Source of the DNA: Sipunculus nudus | Lineage: Eukaryota > Annelida > Sipuncula > Golfingiida > Sipunculidae | NCBI GenBank assembly: GCA_026874595.1 | Contig: CM049316.1 | Span: forward strand, 186,001 to 250,000 | Length of the DNA: 64,000 bases | Direction of reading: 5' to 3' | Part shown: positions 27,535 through 37,900 of the stretch, in pieces | Numbering within the stretch: position 1 is the first letter of the stretch | How the letters are laid out: the number at the start of each line of letters is the position of its first letter | Translations under genes and position numbers: made by a program | Notes under the pieces: generated by a model | Told to the model about the DNA's origin: nothing | Databases searched by the model: none | The model's input: only the letters and a program-made list of their open reading frames with translations

Positions 27535-27834
27535 CGACCCCGGTCGTTCGATATACATTTATACCAGGTTATGCATATGGTTTGATACACTTATTATTAG
27601 GTAATAAACTGTATCGTCTTTATATGATTATGTCTGTTTTTTTTCATCGCATTGACAGTTACACGTAATGACTAGCATTCTCTTCACTGTCCGCTTTTGT
27701 CGATCAATCATTCACACGCACATCATCACACAATAAACAACAGTACATGTCATCGAAGGAAAAACAATGTTTTATTCGAAGAGTATAAACACCATAGACC
27801 ATGCACCCACATATTTTGCAGTCTCTTAACCTTG
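27535..27834. other. Convergent 3' spacer with poly(A) signals
   Basis: It holds AATAAA at 27603-27608 and 27732-27737 on the plus strand, and TTTATT at 27772-27777 (AATAAA for the leftward 153-aa gene). No gene is seen. Confidence 0.6.
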
Positions 27835-28296
27835 TTAAGGCTCCAGATCAAGTTGTTGGAGTGATTCTGCCATCATCTGGGCACGCTTTTCCTCCCTCTT
27901 CTTGTTCTGTTCCTTTTCGTTCCTTTTCCGTCTTGGGTTGACAGGAACGTCCTTCGGGCGACATCTGTCTTGTGTATTTTGTGTACTTCTGCCGATCTGT
28001 TCAAGCAGCCTAGTGCTCCTTGCCTCCATCTTCATATTGCGTTCAATCGTATCATGCGACGATCTGGAAGTTGGAAACACGTCTAAAGAAGCCGCGCCGG
28101 GATCCTGCATATTCGCGATCAAAACCTGTTGCATTCGTTTCATATCTTTCGATAAAGCCGTACATTCCCCGACTATCTGCCAAAGCCTACCGATTATCAG
28201 CGCCAACCAATCGATAGGTATCAACACTTTGGTCTCGCTACTGGCGACGGGTACAGAACTGTCTCGCGTGGCTTGGTTACTTTCCGAGCCGCTCAT
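27835..28296 (-). CDS. Small charged protein, 153 aa
   Basis: ATG at 28296. One moderately hydrophobic segment (VLIPIDWLALIIGRLW, about residues 24-39) is probably an amphipathic helix and less likely a membrane anchor. It is followed by a heptad-like helical stretch and a very basic tail (NPRRKRNEKEQNKKREEKR) ending in an acidic, Gln-rich C-terminus. It is read divergently from the 719-aa gene across 212 bp. The family is not recognised; its size and composition suit a small tegument, capsid-tip or DNA-binding protein. Confidence 0.55.
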   Translation of the reverse strand: MSGSESNQATRDSSVPVASSETKVLIPIDWLALIIGRLWQIVGECTALSKDMKRMQQVLIANMQDPGAASLDVFPTSRSSHDTIERNMKMEARSTRLLEQIGRSTQNTQDRCRPKDVPVNPRRKRNEKEQNKKREEKRAQMMAESLQQLDLEP

Positions 28297-28508
28297 GGTG
28301 CCGTGATGTGTAGAATGTGCGCTCGTGTCTGATGTGAATGCCTATGTGGTTCGGTATTTATTGGTGTTTCCCGGCGGTCACATGTCCTGGCGCTATTTGT
28401 GATGACGGGTGTCACAAATAGTGCAGATAACGTCTGACTGGACGAACTACTCAACAGTAACAAAAAAACGGTTCGGTTTGATAGTGTCACTAACAGGAAA
28501 CAGCTGCG

Positions 28509-30668
28509 ATGTCCTCTGCCGGGGACAGGCTGGACCTCACATGTGAAAACAAGTGTATAGACAAACATGATCTATACGGATACCTGTCACCCGTGCGCAC
28601 CATGCCCGGTGGCAGCCAGGGGTATGGCCCGGGTATACATAAAAACTGTTTCGTTGTGGGACTTCCATTGCTCACAGGAGATACATCCCCTGCTATGATG
28701 TTGTCGGCCTGCGACGGCGTTAGCCCCGTGGAGTACACACGCCTTTCCCGGTGGAACGTCCACGGAAGGGACGGGGAACTGAACATTTCTGGTAACTACA
28801 TCACATGCTCTACAGGTGTCGGGATGGAGTCTGGTCGGGTTACGTCGAACGAGCACCAGGTAAAAACCATGAGAAACAGCGGCCCTTTCACCCTCTCTGT
28901 GAACGATCTGGTCTGTCTGGTGCCGATATACCCTTTGCTGACACCGAACGACAGGCACTCACACAAGGACGAGATACCCCCGAATGACCCCGCCAACCCA
29001 TACGGAGCCCCTGTTAGCATTGCCAAGGCGACCGCGCACGGCCTGACGTTTCCGGCCACCGTACCTATCTTTAAGATGCCTGAGGTGTTCACCGGTGTGC
29101 TGACGGGTTTAGTGTGTAAAGTCATGCGGAACGTGGACAAGATGAAGTACGCAAAAGCAGCCAGCTCAAACACGCGCTTGACCATGGAAGAGGAGTTGGG
29201 GGAACACCCATTCAGTCGGACGCTGGAGCCGACCTTGCTCCTGCATCTGTCAAGACTGTTGAAGCATTACGGTTGGCTGCAGTTCTATGCCTTCTGTGAC
29301 GCAGCTGTACGAGATCTCAATCTACCTGATCATGCTGCTTTGTCAGCACCTGGCATGCCACAAAGGGGTTTGATGAAAGAATCCACAGCTCTGAAGAATA
29401 CACTTAAGACGCTTTCTGCCAATTCAAATCTAAAAGAGAGTGAAAAAGCAACCAACACTCTTGCTTTGCGGGCAGGTTTGAAAGCCGTTTGGACATCAAT
29501 ATGCAGCTTGGCACATGCCTATAACCCCCCAGTATATGGCAGGGTTGTACAGAGCAGGGCGTCCTCTATGGCAGGTCACGCCATTACCCCACATAGTTTT
29601 TTTGACTGCTTCGTGACTGGTACAAATGAACTACCTAGCGTTATACCACAAACAACGCTTCATAACCAGCTCGAACCATATGGCGCCGGGACGCACGGGG
29701 CTTTGCCGGCTGGTTTTTTCTATAAGTTTGATACCACGTCACAAGGTACCACTTTCCGACCCCTTATTTTAGACGAAACAAACCCTAGTGATTTCTCGAC
29801 GTATGCCACTGCTTGGCAGCAGTGCAGGGAAACGCGAATGAAAGCGAAAGCTAACGTGCGCCAACGTGACGTGTGCATAGTGGAGCTAGTCAACAACGGC
29901 CCGGATGACATCAACACCCACATGGGTGCCTACTTGTGCGTGCAACCTCCTGTAATAATGCCGGAGTCGGGGTTTGGGGAAGATCTGCCTTACGACGATG
30001 ACCCGAAACCGGGGGTGCTACGGCGGTGGGATCGGCTCGAGGCGGAGCATGTCGATGCCATCTGTGCTTACGGGCACTACCAGATATCGCATCACTTCGA
30101 CAAGCTGTTCCACCCCCCTTCCAAAGACGAACAGTCGTTCTCCCGCAGGCAACCGTCTCTGGCCAACAGCGTGCGCCTTGTCTGTATTTTGGCGAACCAA
30201 CTGCGTATGTGCAACAACGTCTGTGGTTCGGCGCTCAGAAGCCTTGCCGAAGAGTGCTGCCTGGAAGACGGGAACCTGGAATCAAATGTGGCAATCTGTG
30301 ACCCGGGTTTTGATGCTCCTTACCTTATTGACGCCCCAGCTAACCAACCGGCAGGCTACGATGAGGGTCAAACGGCAGATCCTGTTATAGTGCAAAAAAC
30401 ACAGCTTTACGCATTCAAAGATGTCATGAACCCAGGAGCTGACATGGATGTTTACGAAGACAGGGATTTGTCTTCCCGCATAACATGTGCACAGGCTATG
30501 TTACACGAGATCATAAGAACAGCTTCCGCCTTGTACGATGAAATATTCAGCGTAACCCCCGTTGCCGTTGCACTGAGGGCCACCGGTGTGAACCCAAGCA
30601 GCAACAGGACAGAAGACGGAGCTTTGATCATCCCTCCCGGTGCCACGTTTGAGGCGCGTGTTATCTAA
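28509..30668 (+). CDS. Unknown 719-aa protein, likely structural
   Basis: Complete ORF from an ATG at 28509 to a stop just before an AATAAATAAA run. It is globular throughout, with many Pro/Gly/Asn turns in the first 200 residues, a Leu-rich helical middle and several cysteines. It has no membrane segment, signal peptide or ATP-binding motif. The size would fit a portal (about 650-700 aa) or capsid-associated protein, but no motif decides this. Codon use and length leave little doubt that it is a gene. Confidence 0.75.
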   Translation: MSSAGDRLDLTCENKCIDKHDLYGYLSPVRTMPGGSQGYGPGIHKNCFVVGLPLLTGDTSPAMMLSACDGVSPVEYTRLSRWNVHGRDGELNISGNYITCSTGVGMESGRVTSNEHQVKTMRNSGPFTLSVNDLVCLVPIYPLLTPNDRHSHKDEIPPNDPANPYGAPVSIAKATAHGLTFPATVPIFKMPEVFTGVLTGLVCKVMRNVDKMKYAKAASSNTRLTMEEELGEHPFSRTLEPTLLLHLSRLLKHYGWLQFYAFCDAAVRDLNLPDHAALSAPGMPQRGLMKESTALKNTLKTLSANSNLKESEKATNTLALRAGLKAVWTSICSLAHAYNPPVYGRVVQSRASSMAGHAITPHSFFDCFVTGTNELPSVIPQTTLHNQLEPYGAGTHGALPAGFFYKFDTTSQGTTFRPLILDETNPSDFSTYATAWQQCRETRMKAKANVRQRDVCIVELVNNGPDDINTHMGAYLCVQPPVIMPESGFGEDLPYDDDPKPGVLRRWDRLEAEHVDAICAYGHYQISHHFDKLFHPPSKDEQSFSRRQPSLANSVRLVCILANQLRMCNNVCGSALRSLAEECCLEDGNLESNVAICDPGFDAPYLIDAPANQPAGYDEGQTADPVIVQKTQLYAFKDVMNPGADMDVYEDRDLSSRITCAQAMLHEIIRTASALYDEIFSVTPVAVALRATGVNPSSNRTEDGALIIPPGATFEARVI

Positions 30669-30717
30669 ATGTTTGGCACGTCGCAATGCCGAAACACAAA
30701 AACACACATGTTACTTG

Positions 30718-30727
30718 AATAAATAAA
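30718..30727 (+). terminator. Overlapping polyadenylation signals
   Basis: AATAAATAAA lies about 50 bp after the stop of the 719-aa gene. Confidence 0.6.
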
Positions 30728-30831
30728 CACGATACCAACACAATGCATTTTTTTATCATTTGAATTTATTCCACATGCAACATATCTAGTCGTCGCGTTT
30801 TTCATCGTACATGTGATACCCTGTCCTGAGA

Positions 30832-31770
30832 ATGCTACCCGTATTTGTAATGCACGACGTGAGTGACGTCAGCATAGACTCGGTTTCGTGGTACATCACA
30901 ACACGCCGGAAGGATGATGAGTTCTACGTTGAACACGATGGGCGTCCTGGTGAGTTTCAGGGCAGGCGACTTCTGCGTAAGGTTGTGTCACACACAACAT
31001 CACATAAACTGACAAGGGACCAAACGGCTGTGCTGGAACACCGGTTTCAGCCTGGGGACCGCATCCATGTTATCGGGGAAGACGGCTGTGGTAAATCCGT
31101 AGCCGTGATGGAGAAGGCCTGGGCGGAACCACGTTTCCGTTTCCTGTGGATTGTAAGGTGTTCTGATACATGGCGGCGTCTCAAGGCCGTCTGTCCGAAG
31201 AACGTTACCATATTACCATTAGACCAAGTGCTTGACGGGGCCACGGATAACCACCTGCACCACGACCAACGTTTAACCATTAAACGCCTCATACTATCGA
31301 TGGTTAACCCGCCCGCGCCAACAAGGCTGGTATTTGAAACATTTATGGCGTTTCTGCTTGATTATGACACCGTCCACGTGTGTAAAGACCACGTTCCCTC
31401 AGCTGACTCTGTATATTGGCAGTACTCCGCATTTACGCCTGATGACATTGTCCGCCTGGCCAATGGTATGTGGCAACACATATACAACTTCATGTGTTCA
31501 AACGGTGATTACAATGGGTTGACCTGCGCAGACGTCCCTTATCCCGTTCTTCTGAAATTATGTGCCACCCATTTTTTTCATGTAGTCGTCATGGATGATG
31601 TTCATCTGCTTCCCACACGCCACATGTTGCTGTTTCAACGTTTCCCACAAATACAGATCCTCATCGGAAATTACGAGGCGGGAGGAGTCGTCCAAACGTG
31701 GTGGGCCATGCCCCCTTCTGCGACCACCACTTTCAGTATAACAGATGCTTTGCATAGCACGGACAGTTAG
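30832..31770 (+). CDS. Half-length superfamily-1 helicase-like ATPase, 312 aa
   Basis: ATG at 30832. It has the N-terminal set of SF1 helicase motifs in order: a Q-motif-like LTRDQTAVLEH (60-70), Walker A GEDGCGKS (82-89), a motif Ia-like strand (FRFLWIVRC), Walker B VVVMDDVH (Asp255-Asp256), and a motif III-like ILIGN strand near 282-286. The protein then stops, lacking motifs IV, V and VI of the second RecA domain. It is followed by AATAAA at 31816-31821, so the gene appears to end naturally. It could be a degenerate helicase, a stand-alone ATPase, or half of a two-subunit enzyme. It is separate from the full UL5-type helicase at 55-58 kb. Confidence 0.65.
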   Translation: MLPVFVMHDVSDVSIDSVSWYITTRRKDDEFYVEHDGRPGEFQGRRLLRKVVSHTTSHKLTRDQTAVLEHRFQPGDRIHVIGEDGCGKSVAVMEKAWAEPRFRFLWIVRCSDTWRRLKAVCPKNVTILPLDQVLDGATDNHLHHDQRLTIKRLILSMVNPPAPTRLVFETFMAFLLDYDTVHVCKDHVPSADSVYWQYSAFTPDDIVRLANGMWQHIYNFMCSNGDYNGLTCADVPYPVLLKLCATHFFHVVVMDDVHLLPTRHMLLFQRFPQIQILIGNYEAGGVVQTWWAMPPSATTTFSITDALHSTDS

Positions 31771-31815
31771 GTAAAAAGAGGATGAACCACTTAAACATGC
31801 GGCAGACTATCAGAT

Positions 31816-31821
31816 AATAAA
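31816..31821 (+). terminator. Polyadenylation signal after the helicase-like gene
   Basis: AATAAA lies about 46 bp after the stop of the 312-aa gene. It faces the minus-strand signal of the giant gene at 31880-31885 in a compact convergent arrangement. Confidence 0.55.
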
Positions 31822-31879
31822 TTACTATTTAATATTTCTGATGTTGGTTGTTATCTCATACAGATCAGGTGTTGTTGTT

Positions 31880-31885
31880 TTTATT
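31880..31885 (-). terminator. Polyadenylation signal of the giant tegument gene
   Basis: TTTATT on the plus strand lies about 18 bp past the stop codon of the 4,409-codon ORF. Confidence 0.55.
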
Positions 31886-31902
31886 TTATGTTAATGATCA
31901 CC

Positions 31903-34900
31903 TCATTCGTCGCTCATGTAAAGCCGGATAAGGTCATACTCGTCGTTCAGATTACGGCCTTTTCGGGGGGGTAATATCGCAAGCGGCTGTGTTTGGCGGA
32001 TCGTGTTTAGGGTGTTACATAAAACCGTAAACAGTTCCGAATCATGAATAGGGCCTTTGGTCTGTGTCTGATGCTTGTGCACACCAGGGGTTGGTACGTG
32101 CATGTTCCTGTGTTCCACGTGTCGATCAACCGGAATGTCAACCGGAATGAACTCGCGACTTGATCTGGGAGAGCGGGGTGTGGCCGTCATTTCACGTGAA
32201 CCGAATAAAGTGGACCGTTGACCCTCCCGCTGGTAGGAACGGCTTGGCTGGTCTTCGTAGACGAATTGAACGCCTTGTCTCCGTGTATCCTCACTTTTAA
32301 CATTTTTGCGATGGTCTTCACGTGCACCTGTTGCATCCTTCACGTATGAGGTGTCCCGGGCATCAGACGAGTGGATGCTTATCCCCAATAACGTATCGGA
32401 TTCCTGTGATTGTGTAACATCTGATTTTGTAGAAACGTTTGCGTAAGGAGCTCTGTACAGTGGCACAGTAACACCTGTTTCTGTAGGTACTTTTGTTTTA
32501 GGGGCTCCATATTGTGGCGCAATCACTTTTGATTCTGTAGAGACCTTTGTGTATGGAGATATGTGTTGTAGCGCAGTTTGGACGGGATCGGTCAACATGG
32601 ATACATGTATGGTTGGTTTGGCGGGTATATTTGTTCTGTTAGGAATGATGATGTCGTGGGATTGTGTATCTTTTAGACGCAACCCTTTTTCACGCCGTCT
32701 GGTATTTGGGTGTTTAGATTTATGAATTGACGGACGGTTTGGCTGTGAATGGCTCTTCAATCGTTGCCTGTCACCCGTCTCATATGTATCCGATGATATA
32801 TTCTGTGTTTCCGCAGTACCTGATAGAGTGCGAATGTCTCCTATGCTCATGTTAGCAAATGGCTCTGTTAATTCCCTACCTAAGTCTGCCCTTTGTTGTG
32901 CATATGGACCGGAGTCTATCTGACCCTGTGTTATTACGTCATCGAAAAATTCGTAACTGCGATGTTGTTTCCTGTTAGGCAGGTGTTCTTGTACGTCATC
33001 GTCTGACTTTGATCGTACATATGCGCATGATATATCACTTGCTGTTTGTGAGACAGTTAACGGAGATATCTCAGGAGATATATCACGCGAGTTGCTATTT
33101 AGCAACTCCTCCGTCTGTTGTATCTCGTGAAACAGAGACACGCCGTCATCTTCTGACCCTGTGTGTCCCTGTGTCATATGGTGTTGCTGTACATTTAGAT
33201 TTTGTAGTTCTGTATCTGAGAGTTCGTCGGCACGAAACTGTGTTTCATTGTCGTTGGGCCTTGCAACTTCTTCGTTTGTGTACATCTGCAACGGAAATTC
33301 TGGGTGCTGGTCCGACGAAACACACTCCAGGTGACCGCGATCACACCAAGGGATGAGTCCCGCGTCATCGCTCGCCTTTGTTGTGCGGACTCTGTAAACC
33401 CTTCGAAACCAACCCCGTTCAGCTTCAACGGGACCGCATATCCTTTCGCCAAACGCAAACGACAGTTGGTTTACTTTCTCGTTGTGTTCGTTTGCCACAG
33501 CGTACCCCGTCGGCAGGAACCGCTCACCACCGTCCGTGTTGAGACCGTCTGTAAGTATCTGCACGCTTATTATAGGAATGAACGTCGAACCCCTCAAACC
33601 ATCCAGGTACTTGTTGACTGGGACGTGAGTGCTGCTAGACGCGGACGACCTCGGAAGTGCAGCAAACAAGGGCAGGGCGCTTTGGTCGAAAGAGAAGAAG
33701 TACCGGAGTATATCTGTTGGGCAGGTGTCCGCCGTGAGAGGGGCAGGGTAAGCAGAAGCCGGATCGATGATTCTATCCACGTTTGGGTTGTACGTGGAAT
33801 TGGTCCATTCGCGATGAAAAGGTATTTTGCTGCCGGCCACGGTGTCGTAACACGTGGCCAATGGTATACCCGTGACGAGCGAAAAGAGGATGACGTCAAA
33901 TCGGCACCAACCTTGTGCCTTGCTTTTCATACCCGAGCATGGCCACGATACATCATACGCTCGCACGTTGGAGCCATCCTGTACGTATTCTTCCGGCTTG
34001 TCCAACCCGTACACGTGTTGAAGGACACTCCGCTGCATATCTGCTGCTTCATGCATTGCTACCTGTCTTTCTTCGAATTGAAAACCATTGTTTTCATTTC
34101 CACATCTCGTTGGCAAGTGCGTGTATTCTTCCAAGATGTGGTCCCAAACTGACCCGACACCGTGGCCGTGTTGTGCCCACAGTGTTTCCAAGACTTCGGA
34201 GTCGATCATACGTCCGGCTGTCACTGCATAAGCCATAAAGCCTCTTAGCGTTTCGGCAACACGCAAGCACAAACGGTCGTCCCATCGTGGCTGATTGTTT
34301 GTTGACCATCGCGTCGGTATATCCTTGCTCAGAACGTAGTGGTGGAGGCCTGTTTTACCGAGCAAGGCTTTCAGGCCCCAGTGCACATTGGAGCCGCAAA
34401 ACGCGAAGACAGCTGCCGTACATGTTGCCAACCAGAAAAGGTGTGAGGTCCGTCCCGTGTCCGAAATGATGCTGTCCGTCATCCTGACCCATTGAAAGAG
34501 ATCTTTGTCTTTCAAATTGTAGACGGGTCTCCCACACACGTTAAAAAAGGTCGGCAATTCGCCCCAGGGCCCGACGTCTTGCTCACCGTTTATTGCCCTG
34601 GCGGAATTCACTTTTTTCATGGCCAGACAGAACCTGATCCCGTACACCCACAGGCAGTGCCATGTCTCCTGGGCTTTTTGTGAGCTGATCCACCATCCCT
34701 TGACGCCATCTGACCGCGTCTCAACACCTGTCTGACGTCCATGCTCAGCCTTCAATGCTTCCAATGTTTGTCGCGTGATAAACGGATATACGCATTCGAG
34801 TACCCTGAACACGTGCCGCGCGACCTTGTATAAACCAGATGTGTTACTGGTGCCATCGTTCGGAATTAGGTCCGTGACGGAAACAGTTTGTTTTGTCGTA

Positions 34901-37900
34901 ATACGATCCAGGGGTTCACGACTGAACGGCAAGGCGGCTTCCACTGTGATGTGTTCTGACGAATTGTCCTGTTGTCCGGCGGCTTGCGCTAACCCTGTCG
35001 TGCAACAAAATATTGTGTCCATGTCACATTGCGGCACTGTGTAACAGTCGTTTTCGTTTGTACATGTGAACAACCAGTTCCCTTCGTAACGCGCACCCTC
35101 TCTAGTACTCAAAGCGATATCGTGTTCTCCGCGTGCCTTGAAAAACTGTTGAAATATAGTACATTGCGTTTGGAAAGTACTTGGGTCATTCAGAAACATA
35201 ACAGTGTCTTCTGACAATAATGGACGCACTACGGACATGTTGTCTGCTGCGGCGTCTAATTCGTTGTGGCCATCAGACTGTTCTCGGATATGCATCCACG
35301 CAGAGACGGGTCCGATAATTTCGTAAAGGCTAGAACACGTATTTGGCTCGGGTTTCCGCATTAGTCGCGTGAAACCTAAACTTGTGGAATTTGCCACAAC
35401 AGCAACCAAAGGAACACCGGGCGGTTTGGTTGCGTACACGTCGTCAATGTGAGCAAAGCTGTAATGTGAACGTGGGTTGTCAACGTTGCCGTGCGTGACC
35501 TCCTGCATGCACACATGCAAGCTCAAATGTGCCTGCACTAACACACGTTCCTGTAACGGGGAGGGTTGAGTTCGCAGCACAACGTGCACCATGTGGTTTA
35601 AACACTCTTCTGGTAACCAACCGCCCGGGTCAGATGGGTACGTGTAACCTGACACACAAACGTCCATTATCACACGCGTTGAATTCCACGTTTCGTAACC
35701 TACCGTGATATTGTTTTTCTTTAACACTGTGAGCATTCGGGCTTGTTGATCCATTTGACAGTTTACTCTTGCCAACCAGGCGGAACAGAGTTGCCTTAAT
35801 GCGTCAGGGAAGGGATGGAGCATTATACCTGTTCCAGACTGGTATGAGATAACTTGTTTGAACAGGAGGTCGCATTCCGCCCGGCTATCGTATTCTACAC
35901 AAGAGCCCCAATTGTTCTCTTTCTGGCTCTTTTTATAAATGTTATGTGTTTTTTCTTGGTGCAACTGCCTGACATCCTTTTGGGAAAGCGTACATTTGTA
36001 CACCTTAGGGATGTTATCCAGCCAGACGCGCACGCGTTTCAGGTTTTCTTTGTCGTCTGTGTCGTCATGTGACACGTGCCGAACAAACGCGGTCATCAAA
36101 CGTTCTCTGACGACCATACCGTCACACCACCACGATTCTTCACACTCTCGTCTTTCGTCTGGTGTGTCAAGATGCGTCGCCCTTTGTATCAATTCCAAAA
36201 ACGCTTGGTATGCATCGATCCTCGTTTTACACGTGTTATATACCTCGTTTAACACTTGCAGACTGACGTTTTCGGTTATGTTGATACGAATTTCTGTGGT
36301 TGATGGCCATGTGTGTTGCAACCTGCTGAAAGCATCTTCCGCTTCCATCATCATACGGGATAGTTCTTCCCTTTTGTTTAGCACATCCGCCTTATACGAA
36401 CCTACAGTTCCGAAGGGGATGGAATCATGTTGTAAAAGGTTGCGCAGGTTTTGTTCCGTATATTCCATAATTGCCACTGACATCTGCACAGCTTGTTGAA
36501 CAGAACGTCTACATTCGGTGAGACGCCCCTCTACGTGTGTATAGTCGTGCAGCCGTTGCTGCTGCATGTCAAACAGACTGAAGACCATAAGGCTTGCTAA
36601 ACATCCGAGAGTGTGATGCACCGATAACGCGTTCGCGTGATACGTCATCTGTTCAGTATGTAAGGAGATGAGGTCGAGATGTAGTTTGTCGGCGAGTATC
36701 AACATTCGCTGCGTGACATCTTCCTCTATATCCGCAACTAACTGTTCTACGACACAAGACATGATGTCTGGTACGCTGCGCATGTTGCCTGTTTGAGAAT
36801 GCGACATTTCCTCTGTGTACTTCTTCCCCATTAGCGCACGAGTGTCGTCCATATACCTGTTGCATATGTGTTCGTACCACTTACAGGATGTTAAAATGCA
36901 TTGTATGATCAACTTGCCATGTTCACAGTGTCTTTCAACTGTTCGGATACATTTATCGATAAGCGTCTTTATGCCATTACGCAAACCGTCAGTATCCGGA
37001 TTCCTGTTTTGCTCATTTACTTTACGTTGCAGAAATTCTTTGCATGCTGACACATTGTTTTCTATCAGCGTGGTCCGCCGATCATGTTCTTTGTCAACAG
37101 CTCGTTTTGTCAGTTGTATAATTTGTTGTTGTGTGTTTGCTGATTCGTGCATGAAATTCCTCGTGCCATAACAGGTATGCAGGTGAGTTGACACTTGCGT
37201 TTCTGTATGTATCTTTGCCTGCAACCAATCCAAGAACAACTGGCTGCTTTTATCGTCCAGCTGCTTGATCCATGCGTCGAGTATATATTGGGGTATATAG
37301 GTGCTTACTTCATTTTGCAGACGTTGCAGGGAATCCTGAATGGCAGACTGTGTCCTATTCCACGAAGGATACACAGTTTGAATGAGCCACGTATGAGCGT
37401 ATCGGAAACTGTATATTATGGTCATAGCGTCCTGTAAGATGTCCTGTAGTTCACCTGTATGTCGTATGATGTTATGCAGGTTAACGGAAATACCTTTTCC
37501 CGCCACTGTCACATCGTCACAGGGCTGCCCTTGGAATAAAGCCGATTCTGCAACGATCAACTGGTGCCCGCTTGATATGTCGTTCCGGATTCGGTCTACA
37601 ATAGCATGCACACTCTGTTTAAAATTATCCGCGTACTTAAGGGCCGTTTGATAGCTGGATCCAGTGATTTGCAACGCTAACGTTTGAAATGCTGTGAGGG
37701 TTCCTGCCACAAGATCGTACACGTACTGGTATTCCTGCGACTGCAGGATCCAGGAAACGGTGGAGAGCGAAGACTGTACGCGCTCACCCATGCGAGCAGC
37801 TTTATCTAGCCATTCGCGCAAGTCGGGCACATCTTCAGTCGGGTCCAACCTGCTGTCAGCTGGTATTTCAGAACGTAGTATCTTTTCACCCTGTTCGAAC

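Noticed and set aside
33304-34152. 282-codon plus-strand ORF inside the giant tegument gene
   Set aside because: It is antisense to an intact conserved-looking frame, and its composition is that of a shadow of the opposite strand. It has no start context or signal of its own. The same holds for 40999-41673 and others along this gene.
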